A DNA stretch of 64,000 nt from Prauserella endophytica (GCF_005146945.1 NZ_SWMS01000028.1:1-64000), one strand, 5' to 3'; numbered from the stretch's first letter, positions 8,464-19,808 are shown. Made by a program: numbers and translations. The notes: generated from the letters alone by a model not told the origin.

Positions 8464-8983
8464 CCTTGGTCACGCTATCCCACAACATCTCGTACCAGGC
8501 CAAGCCCTGAGCCGGGGCGCTCTCGTCGCCCTCGGGCCGTTGCTCGGACTGCTTGTCCTCCGGCAGCTGCACCATGTACGGCGTCTCGCCGGGCATCACG
8601 TAGCGGAGCCTGCGCCTGGCCTCGGCCTCCACCTGCGCCGGGTCGCTCAGCTCCGCCTTGCGCGCCTCCAGCTCCGCCACCTGCTGCTCCAGCTCCGCTT
8701 GCCGCGCTTCCTCCGCGGCGACGTCGGCGCGCTGGGACAGGTACGTGCGCAGCGGCACGGCGATCGTGAACGCGAGCGCGCACACGACGATCGCGACGAC
8801 CGCCGCCCGCCTCGTGGTGGACATGCCGAGCACCTTCGCGGCGCCCGACGCCCGTGTCGCGGTCAGACCCCGGCGCAGGCGCGACCTACGGTCCTCGCGC
8901 CGGGCACGCTGAGGACGGCGGGGCGACGAACTCTGCGCCCGTCCCCCGCCTCGCCTGCCGCGCGCCCTGCCCCGCTCGGCCAC
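8456..8983 (-). CDS. FtsB/DivIC-like septum formation initiator
   Basis: Bitopic cell-division protein of 175 residues. The cytoplasmic N-terminus (1 to about 55) is very rich in Arg and Ser. One transmembrane helix (about 62-80, VVAIVVCALAFTIAVPL) is followed by a coiled coil of Glu/Ala/Leu heptads and an acidic tail. It should join the FtsQ-FtsL-FtsB complex at the septum. GTG 8983, 8 nt after the eno stop, is preferred because the mycobacterial homologue (Rv1024) also has a basic N-terminal tail; ATG 8824 is the alternative. Confidence 0.88.
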   Translation of the reverse strand: MAERGRARGRRGGGRAQSSSPRRPQRARREDRRSRLRRGLTATRASGAAKVLGMSTTRRAAVVAIVVCALAFTIAVPLRTYLSQRADVAAEEARQAELEQQVAELEARKAELSDPAQVEAEARRRLRYVMPGETPYMVQLPEDKQSEQRPEGDESAPAQGLAWYEMLWDSVTKGE

Positions 8984-8991
8984 TTGTCTGC

Positions 8992-10338
<1,347 letters not shown>

Positions 10339-10379
10339 TCACCCGTTGGAGGCACGCACTCAGTCCGCGATACGGACCG

Positions 10380-10838
10380 TCATTGATCTTCGGGACGGAT
10401 CTCCTGCCAGCCGGCCGGCAGCTCGACGGTGTCGGAGACGCGCTGCCAGAACGCCCAGCTGTTGCCGCCGATGTCCTGCACGGTGAACAGCCTGGCGCCG
10501 TAGGGCTGGTCCTGAGGCCTGGTGACCTCCACCTGTTCGCCGACGGCCTCGCACACCCGCTCGTACTGCGCGTCGACGTCGTCGACGTACACCACGTTGA
10601 GCTGGCCGACGGGACCGTCGACGCCCTTGCTCTCCCAGTAGTCGGCTCCGACGCACGTGAGCTGGATCTCGGCCGAGCCCGCGATGACGGTGGCCTGGAA
10701 GACCTCACCCGCCGCGTCGACGTAGCGGACCTTCTCCTCGAACCCGAAGACGCGGGTCAGCCACTCCAGAGCCTCGGTCGCGTCGGTGTAGTACAGGTAC
10801 GGCGCGAGGCCGAGATACCTCGGGTCTTCGTCGCTCAT
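10380..10838 (-). CDS. VOC-fold (glyoxalase/bleomycin-resistance-like) protein
   Basis: A 152-residue protein with the beta-alpha-beta-beta-beta pattern of the vicinal oxygen chelate superfamily: LAPYLYYTDATEALEWLTRVFGF, a middle VGQLNVVYVDDVDAQYERV and a C-terminal FTVQDIGGNSWAFWQRV. It resembles the PhnB/YdfO-like group of unknown substrate. Start ATG 10838 (MSDEDPRY) was chosen over longer Arg-rich readings; the ribosome site is weak. Possibly cotranscribed with the upstream membrane protein gene, 40 bp away. Confidence 0.8.
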   Translation of the reverse strand: MSDEDPRYLGLAPYLYYTDATEALEWLTRVFGFEEKVRYVDAAGEVFQATVIAGSAEIQLTCVGADYWESKGVDGPVGQLNVVYVDDVDAQYERVCEAVGEQVEVTRPQDQPYGARLFTVQDIGGNSWAFWQRVSDTVELPAGWQEIRPEDQ

Positions 10839-10878
10839 GACGGGGTAGTCCACCACATGGGACAACCGGCCCCGGCAC

Positions 10879-11907
10879 TCACCCCGCCTCGGGCGCCCCG
10901 CACGTGTTGACATCGGGGATCGGTTTCGTGTGATCGAAGTACTCCGGCGGGCGCCTCGAGTCGGGCAGCCCGAGCGCCGTCAGGTCGCTGTAGGCGGGCG
11001 CGAGCAGGCCCTTTCGCATCGCCTCGCACGACATCGAGTACGTGAACGACTCGGCGCCGTCGAGGAAGTAGCCGCGGTCCCGCGGGACCCACCGCTCGCC
11101 CTCGTACAGCAGGTACGACACGTCGGCACGGAACATGGCGACGAGGTCGAGCGGGGCGAGCGCCTCACGCGGGTCGTCCACGTCGAAGGCGTAGGCGAAC
11201 ACGTAGTTGGTGCGCACGCGCAGCGCCCCCGGTGCGTCCCCCGGCTCGGCGGTCATGGCGCCCCTGATCCTCGGCTCCGCCGCGAGCAGGCGGAAGCCAG
11301 GCGCGATGCGGGTCGCGTAGCGAGAGGGCCACTCCGCCTCCCGGAACTGGTGGCGGATCTCCTCACGCTGGCCCTCGGCGAGCAGGGCGAGGAAGGGTTC
11401 CACGTCGCCGTGTTCGAGCATCCTGGGGTCGAGGCGGGAGGCGACGATCATGGCCTTGACCTCCTCGTACGCCCTGGCGACCCGCTCGGCGGTGAAATCG
11501 CCGACGGCGACGGCCCTCGGCACGACGATGGCGTCGGCGCCCTCGGCCCAGTCGTGCGCGGGGGTTTCCGCGAACGGGCGGTTCAGGTCGATCGGGTCGG
11601 CCGTCGGCCGGTCGGCGTAGGTGCCGACGGGCTTGTCGTCACGAGCCTGCTGGATGTAGTAGATGCCGCCGCCCGCGAGGGCGAGCACCACCGCGACGAG
11701 CGCGATCGCGCGGGTGCGCCGGAACCGCTTCTTCGGCCGCTGCCCCCAGGTCTCGACCTGCTTCTTACGGACCTTCTTCGCCTCCCGGCGTCCCTTCCTG
11801 GCGCCCTTGCGCGCGTTGCGCTCGGCCTGCCGGACCCACTCGGGATCTCGCAGATCGGGATTTTCGAACGGATCCGGCTCCACCGGTGCCTCCAACTGAG
11901 TGATCAC
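10879..11907 (-). CDS. single-pass membrane protein, unknown function
   Basis: A 342-residue protein I do not recognise. An acidic start (1-20) is followed by a strongly basic Lys/Arg segment (28-65), one transmembrane helix (about 66-86, IALVAVVLALAGGGIYYIQ) and a large extracytoplasmic domain of about 250 residues with two Cys near the C-terminus (SMSCEAM and VNTCGAPE) that may form a disulfide. The topology suggests an envelope protein of actinomycetes. Divergent from the TPR gene with a 122-bp promoter region between. Confidence 0.75.
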   Translation of the reverse strand: MITQLEAPVEPDPFENPDLRDPEWVRQAERNARKGARKGRREAKKVRKKQVETWGQRPKKRFRRTRAIALVAVVLALAGGGIYYIQQARDDKPVGTYADRPTADPIDLNRPFAETPAHDWAEGADAIVVPRAVAVGDFTAERVARAYEEVKAMIVASRLDPRMLEHGDVEPFLALLAEGQREEIRHQFREAEWPSRYATRIAPGFRLLAAEPRIRGAMTAEPGDAPGALRVRTNYVFAYAFDVDDPREALAPLDLVAMFRADVSYLLYEGERWVPRDRGYFLDGAESFTYSMSCEAMRKGLLAPAYSDLTALGLPDSRRPPEYFDHTKPIPDVNTCGAPEAG

Positions 11908-12029
11908 GAAAACGTCCGTTGATCGGCGGCACAGCGGTTCTCGTTAGCGGAAACGGGTGGATCATGGCCGTTTCGAGATCTTGGCGAGGGTCGAGAAACG
12001 GTGCTCTCGGAGGTACCGTCGAGAGAATC

Positions 12030-12434
12030 ATGGTTGACGAGGAGCCAGTACCGGCGCCTTCGGGCGAAGCACGGTTCCGCGCGTTCCGTCAGGCAGAGGC
12101 GCTCGTCCAGCGGCGGCGCCCGCTCGACGCGCTGAAGGCACTGGAACCGGTGCTCGACGCGGAGCCGGACAAACCAAGCGTGCAACTGCTCGCCGGCCGG
12201 GCGTACTTCCACTCCGCGCAGCTCAACCGGGCCGAACAGGCGTTGACGCGGGTGGTGGAGATGGATCCCTCCGATCACTACGCCCGCTTCGTACTGGGCA
12301 GGACGTTGCAGCGCCTCGGCCGGTTGGTCGAGGCGCTCGCACAGTTGCGGATGGCGTCGGCGATGAACCCCGTGCCGGAGTACCAGGACGCGATCGGCGA
12401 GGTCAGCGCCCGCCTCGCATTGGGCAACACCTAG
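12030..12434 (+). CDS. small tetratricopeptide-repeat protein
   Basis: A 134-residue all-helical protein with about three TPR units (residues 15-120): FRQAEALVQRRRPLDALKAL, LLAGRAYFHSAQLNRAEQAL and YARFVLGRTLQRLGRLVEAL. TPRs mediate protein-protein contacts, but the partner is unknown. Start at ATG 12030 (MVDEEPVPAP); upstream sequence is not protein-like. It stands alone between a divergent and a convergent neighbour and ends just before a palindrome. Confidence 0.82.
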   Translation: MVDEEPVPAPSGEARFRAFRQAEALVQRRRPLDALKALEPVLDAEPDKPSVQLLAGRAYFHSAQLNRAEQALTRVVEMDPSDHYARFVLGRTLQRLGRLVEALAQLRMASAMNPVPEYQDAIGEVSARLALGNT

Positions 12435-12441
12435 CGCGCAT

Positions 12442-12498
12442 CCGCAGTGAAGGCCACCTTCACTGCGTTCAACGCAGGCATGGTGGCCTTCACTGCGG
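12442..12498. repeat. palindrome, 17-bp arms plus inner stem
   Basis: CCGCAGTGAAGGCCACC (12442-12458) and its exact complement (12482-12498) surround a loop that itself holds TGCGTT/AACGCA. It lies between the convergent TPR and transglycosylase genes, consistent with a shared terminator. Confidence 0.88.
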
Positions 12499-12517
12499 TC
12501 AACGCCGGTCGGTCGGC

Positions 12518-13351
12518 TCACCGCGGCCGGGTCGCCTCCGCGTAGCCGTCGGCGCCGCTGAAGACGTCCTGGCCGTAGTCGACCGAGCGGTTGTAGGCGA
12601 GCACGGCGTCCCACCAGCCCTGCGGCGTGGCGAGGTCGCGGCCCTGCGCGCACAGGTACCTGGCCGCCGCGAGTGCCGCGTCGTCGATGTCCTGCGGGTC
12701 CGGCTCGGCGCCGTCGCTGGTCGCCCGCGCTCCCCAGCGTTCCCACGTCTCCGGCAGGAACTGCATGGGCCCGACCGCGCGATCCCACGAGATGTCGGCG
12801 TCGAGCCTGCCGTCGTCGGTGTCGCGGATCTCGCGCACACCCGGCGAGCCGTCCAGCGCGATGCCGATGATCGGCCGCTCGGGCCTGCCGTCGTCGCCGA
12901 TGCTGTTGCCGTCGAGGCTGCCGTGCCGCGACTCGACCCGGCCGATGCCGGCGAGCGTGCCCCACGAGAGCCGGCACTCGGGCCGTTCGCCGCGCAGCCA
13001 CATCTCCGCCCTGCCGTAGGCGGCGGCGACGCGCGCCGGGATGCCCGTGGCGTCGGCGACCCGTTCGGCCCAAGCGTCGAGCTCGGCCTGGTCGGAGGCT
13101 CTCGGCCGGTCGACCGGGGCGGCGAGCGCCGCTCTCGGCACGGTCTCGTGCGAGCGCGGGCGCTGGTCGGGGATCACCAGCGCGGCGTCGCGCTCGTTCT
13201 CCTCCTTGCGCACGCCGATGGTGAGGATCAACGTCAGGCCCGTCGCCACGACCAGGAGCGTGAGCGCGAGCCGGGCGAGGGCGGGCCGGGGTAACGGGCT
13301 GCGATGCCCGTCCGGCACGCGTGGTCGCCCGGACGGGGTGGGCTCGGTCAC
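12518..13351 (-). CDS. membrane-anchored lytic murein transglycosylase (LpqU-like)
   Basis: A 277-residue peptidoglycan hydrolase matching M. tuberculosis Rv1022 (lpqU) in position. A transmembrane segment (about 26-48) anchors it; no lipobox Cys is present, unlike LpqU. The SLT-type domain has LAGIGRVESRHG (catalytic Glu), SWDRAVGPMQFLPETWERW and YLCAQGRDL. GTG start at 13351, 9 nt after the mazG stop, so it is probably translated from the surA-mazG operon. Confidence 0.88.
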   Translation of the reverse strand: MTEPTPSGRPRVPDGHRSPLPRPALARLALTLLVVATGLTLILTIGVRKEENERDAALVIPDQRPRSHETVPRAALAAPVDRPRASDQAELDAWAERVADATGIPARVAAAYGRAEMWLRGERPECRLSWGTLAGIGRVESRHGSLDGNSIGDDGRPERPIIGIALDGSPGVREIRDTDDGRLDADISWDRAVGPMQFLPETWERWGARATSDGAEPDPQDIDDAALAAARYLCAQGRDLATPQGWWDAVLAYNRSVDYGQDVFSGADGYAEATRPR

Positions 13352-13360
13352 CCGGTCAGG

Positions 13361-14326
13361 TTACGTGGACTGGACCGGCCAGAAACGGCGCCACCCGTCC
13401 GCGTCGAGGGCCGCCGGGTCGAACCCGGCCTCGCGGGCCGCCCGCTCGGCGGCCCGGACGTCGTTGGCGAACGCCTTCGCCACCGCGCGCAGCGTGCCCT
13501 CGGGGTCGACCCCGCCCCGCCGCGCGCCCGCCGCGATGCGGAACAGCTTCGAGCCCTCGTCGGCGCCGGAGGGCAACAGGTCGTACGGCAGCCCGGCGCG
13601 ACCCGTGCGGTGCCCGAGCTTCCCGGCCAGCGCGGCGGCGGGCTGACCGAGTGCCACACCATCCACAATGGACTCACGGCGCTTTTCGGCCTGTTTGAGC
13701 TCCTCCCACCGCACCTGCTGGCGCTCGGCGGTGTGCACGGCCTCGGAGCCAGAGAACACGTTGGGATGCCTGCCGACGAGCTTGGCGACGAGCTCACCCG
13801 CCACCTCGTCGATGTCGAACGGGTCGGTCTCGTGCTCGGCGGCGACCCGCGCGTGGAACAGCACCTGCAGGAGCACGTCGCCCAGCTCCTCGCGCAGCGC
13901 GGCGCGGTCGCCCTCCTCGATCGCGTCGAGCAGCTCGTACGTCTCCTCGACGAGGTACTGCCGCAGCGAGTCGTGCGTCTGCGCGGCATCCCACGGGCAG
14001 CCGCCCGGCGAGCGCAGGCGGTCCATCACCTCGGCGGCCTCCGCGAGTGGTGGCACGGGGGTTTCGACCACGGTCGCGCCGGCGGCGAGGAGAGCGGCGG
14101 CACCCGGCACGTCCGTGCTGGTCGTGATGAGCACGACCCCGGAGTGCCGCGTCAGCTCCGCTGGCTGCGGCGCGGGTTTCGCGTCGAGTGCCGTGCGGGT
14201 CACCTCGGGCAGGTCGGCGGCGGCGAAGACGTGCTCGGCCTGCCTCAGCGCGGTCAGTGCCGCGGCAGGGAGCACCGCCGGCAGTGCGGGAGAGACGAGC
14301 ACCACCGTCGGGGAAAGCCAGGTCAT
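13361..14326 (-). CDS. mazG: MazG nucleoside triphosphate pyrophosphohydrolase
   Basis: House-cleaning enzyme that hydrolyses (d)NTPs, including oxidised ones, to NMP and PPi. The 321-residue product has an actinobacterial N-terminal extension of about 95 residues and then a MazG core: LRSPGGCPWDAAQTHDSL, EETYELLDAIEEGD and REELGDVLLQVLFHA, which together contain the Mg-binding EExxE and ExxD sets. ATG 14326 overlaps the stop of the upstream lipoprotein gene by 4 nt (ATGA). Equivalent to Rv1021. Confidence 0.95.
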   Translation of the reverse strand: MTWLSPTVVLVSPALPAVLPAAALTALRQAEHVFAAADLPEVTRTALDAKPAPQPAELTRHSGVVLITTSTDVPGAAALLAAGATVVETPVPPLAEAAEVMDRLRSPGGCPWDAAQTHDSLRQYLVEETYELLDAIEEGDRAALREELGDVLLQVLFHARVAAEHETDPFDIDEVAGELVAKLVGRHPNVFSGSEAVHTAERQQVRWEELKQAEKRRESIVDGVALGQPAAALAGKLGHRTGRAGLPYDLLPSGADEGSKLFRIAAGARRGGVDPEGTLRAVAKAFANDVRAAERAAREAGFDPAALDADGWRRFWPVQST

Positions 14327-15273
14327 GGCTGCACGGTACGGGACTGGAGCTGGTAACCGGAAAGCTCGCCCTCGCTGGCCGCGGGCGAGAGGGCCGTGGC
14401 GTCCCACACGCCATAGCGGGGGTTCACGCGCACGCCGAGCTCGTCCGCGATGGGCTGCAGCAGCCGCAGGCCCGCGAAGTAGAGGTACTGCGGGTCGGCC
14501 TGTGCCGTGGAGGCCGAGCCGTCGCCGGCGGAGACGTTGCGCTCCTGGACCAGAGCCACCAGCCACTCCGCCTGCTCCTGGCTGGGCTGGATCACCAGCA
14601 CCGAGCCTTCCGAGGCGCCGAACACCGCGCTCGCCGCGATCTCGGGTTGGTTCTGCAGGGTCTGTGCCATCGGCAACTCGCTGTCGATCAGCTGGTTGCC
14701 GCTCTGGCGAACGATCTGCTCGACGCGGCCGGGGTCCGCGGCGATGTCGCGGCCGATCTCCAGCGCCTGGTCCTTCGCGGTCGCGCCGGGGCTCTCGGTG
14801 ACGATCGAGGTGCCGACGAGCCGCACGGACACGCGGTCGACGTAGTGCTGCGCGAGCTGCTGCAGCAGAACTTGATCGGTCGCGAGCTCGCGGACCCGCT
14901 CGGGGATCACGCCCGCGCCCCTGGCGACCGCGTCGACGCCGCCGCTGCCCTCGATGAGCGCGTCGACCTCGGCGGGATCGGCCCGAAGGCCCTCGCGCTC
15001 CGCGGCGATCATGGTGAGTTCGTGGATGATCCGGCTGCGCACCACCTCGCGCGCCTGCAGGTCGAGCTTGCGCTGCTCCTGCGCCTGCTCGGCCTCGGGC
15101 ACGTTGTCCAGCAGCCAGCGGACCTCCTGCTGGACGTCCTCCAGCGGGATCGAGCGGTCACCGATGATCGCGGCGGAGCCGACCTGGCTCGGTCCGGATC
15201 CACAGCCGGCGAGCACGAGACCGGCGACAACGGCGGTGAGGAGCGTGACGGGGCGGCGAATGATCCGGATCAC
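14323..15273 (-). CDS. SurA-N-like lipoprotein
   Basis: A 316-residue exported lipoprotein. The signal peptide ends in the lipobox LVLAGC (Cys24). The body has the helical SurA N-terminal chaperone fold (VNG-like start AAIIGDRSIPLEDVQQEV, then long amphipathic helices). No PPIase domain can be recognised, so a periplasmic chaperone role is inferred from the fold only. GTG start at 15273. First gene of the leftward run into mazG and the transglycosylase gene. Confidence 0.82.
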   Translation of the reverse strand: MIRIIRRPVTLLTAVVAGLVLAGCGSGPSQVGSAAIIGDRSIPLEDVQQEVRWLLDNVPEAEQAQEQRKLDLQAREVVRSRIIHELTMIAAEREGLRADPAEVDALIEGSGGVDAVARGAGVIPERVRELATDQVLLQQLAQHYVDRVSVRLVGTSIVTESPGATAKDQALEIGRDIAADPGRVEQIVRQSGNQLIDSELPMAQTLQNQPEIAASAVFGASEGSVLVIQPSQEQAEWLVALVQERNVSAGDGSASTAQADPQYLYFAGLRLLQPIADELGVRVNPRYGVWDATALSPAASEGELSGYQLQSRTVQP

Positions 15274-15286
15274 AGCGCGTACCCTC

Positions 15287-15904
15287 TCACACCCCCGGGT
15301 GGGCCTCGCAACCGAGCACGCGGTCGAGGTGATAACGCATCGTCGCCATCGCCTGCTCGCTCGACGTCTGTCCGAACGCGACCTTGATGCCGAGGCTGTC
15401 GGCGAGCGACCAGACGACGCGCGCCTCCTGCTCTGGGTCGAGCCCGGCGGGCGCCCGCCCCTCCGCCTGCGCGGTGCGGACCACGTGGGCGGCCAGGTCG
15501 TGCAGCACGGCGTCGTCGCCGAACAGGACCTCGAAGACCTCGGCGTTCTCCTGCGCCCGCGCGTAGTAGGCGACGCTCGCGCGGATCACCTGGCGCGTCT
15601 CGGGGTGGTCTCCGAGCACCTCGTCGATCGCGGCGCGCAGCACCTGCTCCTCGCCGACCTCGTCGGGCAGGCGGCGCAGCCGATCGGCGATGCGGGTCTC
15701 CATGCGCCGCATCGCGAGGCGCACGCCGTGCAGCAGCATCTCCTCCTTGGTGCGGAAGTAGTGCTGCACGCGGCCCATCGAGACCCCGGCCTCGGCGGCG
15801 ACCTCGCGCAGGCTCACGGCCTCCAGGCCCGACCGCGCCGCCAGCCGCAGCACGGCGGCGGCGATCCCGGCTCGCTGCGCTTCGACGTCGACCTTCCTCG
15901 GCAC
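15287..15904 (-). CDS. TetR-family regulator
   Basis: A 205-residue repressor-type protein. The N-terminal helix-turn-helix reads VSLREVAAEAGVSMGRVQHYF (split here across residues 28-48), and the C-terminal half is an all-helical ligand domain of the TetR_C type. GTG 15904 directly precedes the conserved start. Two copies of ATGCGATCGCAT lie in the intergenic region shared with a divergent small membrane protein gene, so autoregulation and control of that neighbour are likely. Confidence 0.9.
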   Translation of the reverse strand: MPRKVDVEAQRAGIAAAVLRLAARSGLEAVSLREVAAEAGVSMGRVQHYFRTKEEMLLHGVRLAMRRMETRIADRLRRLPDEVGEEQVLRAAIDEVLGDHPETRQVIRASVAYYARAQENAEVFEVLFGDDAVLHDLAAHVVRTAQAEGRAPAGLDPEQEARVVWSLADSLGIKVAFGQTSSEQAMATMRYHLDRVLGCEAHPGV

Positions 15905-15918
15905 GCCGTCAGCGTAGC

Positions 15919-15973
15919 AATGCGATCGCATTGACACCGCGAGCGTGCCGCTTTTACGATGCGATCGCATTGA
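15919..15973. promoter_or_regulatory. twin TetR operators
   Basis: Two perfect palindromes, AATGCGATCGCATT (15919-15932) and ATGCGATCGCAT (15959-15970), both followed by TGACA, sit 39 bp apart between the divergent TetR gene and the small membrane protein gene. The identical sequence and position make them the expected binding sites of the adjacent TetR protein. Confidence 0.85.
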
Positions 15974-15989
15974 CATGGGGGGAGGCACG

Positions 15990-16226
15990 ATGGCACAGGA
16001 ACGCACCGGCACGGCCAACGGCCTGCAGGGAATAGTCGCGTTCGCCGGGATCATGCTGGGGGTGATCCCGCTTGCGGGCTGGCTGATCGCGGGCAGGCAC
16101 AGCGGACCGTTCCGGCTGGTCTTCGGCGAACAGCGGGGGGCACTCGGCTACGTCGTGCCGCTGCTGGTGATCCTGGGCGCGGTCGTCGTCATCGCCGCGC
16201 TGGAGGCGTGGAAGAAACGCGCCTGA
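15990..16226 (+). CDS. small two-helix membrane protein
   Basis: A 78-residue protein with two predicted transmembrane helices (about 13-32, IVAFAGIMLGVIPLAGWLIA, and 51-70, VVPLLVILGAVVVIAALEAW) and a basic C-terminus. Function unknown. ATG 15990 has GGGGGGAGG in front. Twin TetR operators upstream suggest it is the main target of the divergent regulator. Its stop codon directly abuts that of mfd with no spacer. Confidence 0.8.
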   Translation: MAQERTGTANGLQGIVAFAGIMLGVIPLAGWLIAGRHSGPFRLVFGEQRGALGYVVPLLVILGAVVVIAALEAWKKRA

Positions 16227-19200
16227 TCACACGCCCGCGGGCTGCTTCGTCAGCGACGTCAGCAGCTTCGTGCACCAGTCGAGCAGGGCCTCGTCCCGCA
16301 GCGGAGGAGCACCGATGCGGCCGCCCGCACCACCCTCCGTGGGCTTCGGCACCGACACCGTGTGCGTCACCGCCTTGTAGACCGCCTTCGGGTACAGCCG
16401 CTTCAGTCGCACCAGCTGCGAGTCGGCCAGCTCCAGCGGCGTGAACCGCAGGTTGTTGCCCTGCATGGTCACCTCGGTGACACCCGCGTCGCGGCACGCC
16501 TGGCGGAACGCCGCCACCGCGAGCAGCCTGCGCACCGGCTCAGGCGGCTGGCCGTAGCGGTCGATCAGCTCGTCCAGCACCGCGTCGAGGCCATCCTTGT
16601 CGGAAGCCGCCGCGATCTTGCGGTACGCCTCCAGCCGCAGCCGCTCGCCGGGCACGTAGTCATGCGGGATGTGGGCGTCCACCGGCAGGTCCACCCGCAC
16701 CTCGGTGGGCGCGGCGTCCTCCTCGGCCGCGCCGCCCGCGCCCGCGTGCTTGCGGAAGACGTCCACCGCCTCGCCGACGAGCCGGACGTAGAGGTCGAAG
16801 CCGACGCCCGCGATGTGCCCGGACTGCTCGGCGCCGAGGATGTTGCCCGCGCCGCGGATCTCCAGGTCCTTCATGGCCACCGCCATGCCCGAGCCCAGCT
16901 CGGTGTTCTGCGCGATGGTGGCGAGCCGGTCGTGCGCGGTCTCGGTCAACGGCGACTCCGGCGGGTACAGGAAGTAGGCGTAGCCGCGCTCCCGGCCCCG
17001 GCCGACGCGGCCGCGCAGCTGGTGCAGCTGGGCAAGGCCGAGCAGGTCGCCGCGCTCGACGATCAGCGTGTTGGCGTTGGAGATGTCCAGCCCGGTCTCG
17101 ACGATCGTGGTGCACACGAGCACGTCGAACTCGCGCTCCCAGAAGCCCTGGATGATCTGCTCGAGGCGGTGCTCGTTCATCTGGCCGTGCGCGGTCACCA
17201 CGCGCGCCTCGGGCACCAGCTCGCGCAGCCGCCGCGCCGCCTTCTCGATCGAGGAGACGCGGTTGTGCACGAAGAACACCTGGCCGTCCCGCAGCAGCTC
17301 GCGCCGGATCGCCGCGGCGACCTGCTTGTCGTCGTAGGCGCCGACGTAGGTCAGGATCGGGTGCCGGTCCTCGGGCGGCGTCAGGATCGTCGACATCTCC
17401 CGGATCCCGGCCATGCTCATCTCCAGCGTGCGCGGGATCGGCGTCGCCGACATCGTCAGCACGTCGACGTGGGTGCGCAGCGCCTTGATGTGCTCCTTGT
17501 GCTCGACGCCGAACCGCTGCTCCTCGTCCACGATCACCAGACCGAGGTCCTTGTACCGCACGCCGGTCTGCAGCAGCCGGTGCGTGCCGATCACGATGTC
17601 GACCTCGCCGGAGGCCAGTCCCTCCAGCGTCTTCTCCGACTCGGCGGGCTCGGTGAACCGGGAGAGGCCCTTGATCGTCACCGGGAACGAGCGCATGCGC
17701 TCGGAGAACGTGTTCAGGTGCTGCTGCGCGAGCAGGGTCGTCGGCACGAGCACCACCACCTGCTTGCCGTCCTGCACCGCCTTGAACGCCGCGCGCACCG
17801 CGATCTCGGTCTTGCCGTATCCGACGTCACCGCAGATCACCCGGTCCATCGGCACGCCGCGCTCCATGTCGGCCTTGACCTCGTCGATGGCGCCGAGCTG
17901 GTCGGCGGTCTCCACGAACGGGAACGCGTCCTCCAGCTCCCGCTGCCACGGAGTGTCCTGCCCGAAAGCGTGGCCGGGCGCGGCCTGGCGGGCGGCGTAG
18001 AGCTGCACGAGCTCGGCGGCGATCTCCTTGACCGCCTTGCGCGCCTTGGCCTTGGTGTTCTTCCAGTCGGAGCCGCCGAGCTTGTTCAGCGTCGGCAGCT
18101 CGCCGCCGACGTAGCGCGACACCTCGTCGAGCTGGTCGGTGGGCACGAAAAGGCGGTCGCCGGGGTGCCCGCGCTTCGACGGCGCGTACTCCAGCACCAG
18201 GTACTCACGCGTCGCCCCACCGACGGTGCGCTGCACCATCTCCACGAACCGGCCGATGCCGTGCTGGTCGTGCACCACGTAGTCGCCGGACTTGAGCGCG
18301 ATGGGGTCCACCGCGTTGCGACGGCGCGACGGCATCTTCGTGTTCAGGTCGCGGGTGGAGCGGCCCGCGGTGGCGCCCCGGCCGGTGATGTCGGCCTCGC
18401 TGAGCACCACGAGCGCCGACTCCGGCGCCACGAAGCCCTCCGTGAGACCGCCGCACGTGACCGTGACGACGCCTGCCTTGGGCGGCTCGGTGAGGCTCTC
18501 GACCTGCGTCGCGGGCACCTCGGCGGCGGAGAGCTGTTCGACCGCACGCGTCGCCGTGCCGGCACCGGCCACCACCACGACGGCGCTGCCGCCCGCCGCG
18601 GTGTGGGCGCGCAGGTCGGTGCTCACGCGCTCCAGCTCACCCCGGTAGGCGGGCGCGCCCTCGATGGCGACGTGGTGCACGTCCTGCTCGCTGGTGAGCT
18701 GCGACAGCGTCCACCACGCCCGGCCGGTGTCGGCCGCGTGGGTGCGCACCTCGGAGAGACTCCGGTACGCCGACGCGCCGAGGTCGATCGGCGCCGCGCC
18801 TCCCCCGGCCGCGCTCATCCACGACGCCTCCAGGAACTCCTGGCCGGTGCGCACCAGGTCACCCGCGCGGGCGCGGATCTTCTCCGGGTCGGTGAGCACC
18901 ACGTGGGCGCCCTCCGGCATGGCGTCGGTGAGCAGCTCCAGCTCGCCTTCGCACAGCACCGGGATGAGGGCCTCCATGCCCTCGCAGGGGATGCCGTCGG
19001 CGAGCTTGGTGAGCATCTCCGCGAGATGCGCGTCGGCCGCATGCACCTCGGCGAGCTTGGCCGCGCGGGCCTTGACGTCGGCCGTCAGCAGCAGCTCGCG
19101 GCACGGCGGCGCGGTGACCCCTGCGATCTCGCCCGGCAGCGACCGCTGGTCGGAGACCGCGAACGCGCGGATCTCACTCACCTCGTCACCCCAGAACTCG

Positions 19201-19808
19201 ATGCGGTGCGGGTGCTCGTCGGTGGGCGCGAAGATGTCGAGGATGCCGCCGCGGACGGCGAACTCGCCGCGCTTCTCGACCATGTCCACGCGCGTGTAGG
19301 CCAGCTCGACGAGCCGTTCGAGCACGGCCTCGAACTCGCTCTCCTCGCCGACCTTCAGCTCGATCGGGGCGAGGCTGCCGAGACCGGGCGCCATCGGCTG
19401 GATGAGGCTGCGCACGGTGGCCACGACCACGCGCAGGCCGCCGTGGTCCGGCTGTGCGAGCCGGTGCAGCACGGCGAGCCGCTTGCCGACGGTGTCGGCC
19501 CTCGGCGAGAGCCGCTCGTGCGGCAGCGTCTCCCAGGACGGGAAGTCGGCGACCACGTCGGCGCCGAGGAAGCTGCCGAGCGCAGCCGTGAGCTCCTCGG
19601 CCTCCCTGCCGGTGGCCGTCACCGCGAGCACCGGCCTGCCCGCGCCCTGGTCGGAGGCCAGCGCGGCGAGCACGAGCTGGCGCGTCGCCGGTGCGCCGTC
19701 GAGGTCGAGCAGCGGCGCGCCCGCGCGCTCGACCACGCCGCGCAGCGCGGGATCAGGAAGAACAGCGGAGAGCAGCCCGGACAGCGACGGCGCGTGCGAG
19801 TCGGCCAC
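16227..19808 (-). CDS. mfd: transcription-repair coupling factor Mfd
   Basis: ATP-dependent translocase that displaces RNA polymerase stalled at lesions and recruits UvrA. The 1193-residue product has the UvrB-like N-terminal module, an RNA-polymerase-interacting domain (about 500-580), and helicase motifs [52 protein letters not shown] and [18 protein letters not shown], then a TRCF C-terminal domain. GTG 19808 has GAGGGGA 6 nt upstream. It meets the small membrane protein gene tail to tail at 16226/16227 with no terminator space. Confidence 0.97.
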   Translation of the reverse strand: MADSHAPSLSGLLSAVLPDPALRGVVERAGAPLLDLDGAPATRQLVLAALASDQGAGRPVLAVTATGREAEELTAALGSFLGADVVADFPSWETLPHERLSPRADTVGKRLAVLHRLAQPDHGGLRVVVATVRSLIQPMAPGLGSLAPIELKVGEESEFEAVLERLVELAYTRVDMVEKRGEFAVRGGILDIFAPTDEHPHRIEFWGDEVSEIRAFAVSDQRSLPGEIAGVTAPPCRELLLTADVKARAAKLAEVHAADAHLAEMLTKLADGIPCEGMEALIPVLCEGELELLTDAMPEGAHVVLTDPEKIRARAGDLVRTGQEFLEASWMSAAGGGAAPIDLGASAYRSLSEVRTHAADTGRAWWTLSQLTSEQDVHHVAIEGAPAYRGELERVSTDLRAHTAAGGSAVVVVAGAGTATRAVEQLSAAEVPATQVESLTEPPKAGVVTVTCGGLTEGFVAPESALVVLSEADITGRGATAGRSTRDLNTKMPSRRRNAVDPIALKSGDYVVHDQHGIGRFVEMVQRTVGGATREYLVLEYAPSKRGHPGDRLFVPTDQLDEVSRYVGGELPTLNKLGGSDWKNTKAKARKAVKEIAAELVQLYAARQAAPGHAFGQDTPWQRELEDAFPFVETADQLGAIDEVKADMERGVPMDRVICGDVGYGKTEIAVRAAFKAVQDGKQVVVLVPTTLLAQQHLNTFSERMRSFPVTIKGLSRFTEPAESEKTLEGLASGEVDIVIGTHRLLQTGVRYKDLGLVIVDEEQRFGVEHKEHIKALRTHVDVLTMSATPIPRTLEMSMAGIREMSTILTPPEDRHPILTYVGAYDDKQVAAAIRRELLRDGQVFFVHNRVSSIEKAARRLRELVPEARVVTAHGQMNEHRLEQIIQGFWEREFDVLVCTTIVETGLDISNANTLIVERGDLLGLAQLHQLRGRVGRGRERGYAYFLYPPESPLTETAHDRLATIAQNTELGSGMAVAMKDLEIRGAGNILGAEQSGHIAGVGFDLYVRLVGEAVDVFRKHAGAGGAAEEDAAPTEVRVDLPVDAHIPHDYVPGERLRLEAYRKIAAASDKDGLDAVLDELIDRYGQPPEPVRRLLAVAAFRQACRDAGVTEVTMQGNNLRFTPLELADSQLVRLKRLYPKAVYKAVTHTVSVPKPTEGGAGGRIGAPPLRDEALLDWCTKLLTSLTKQPAGV

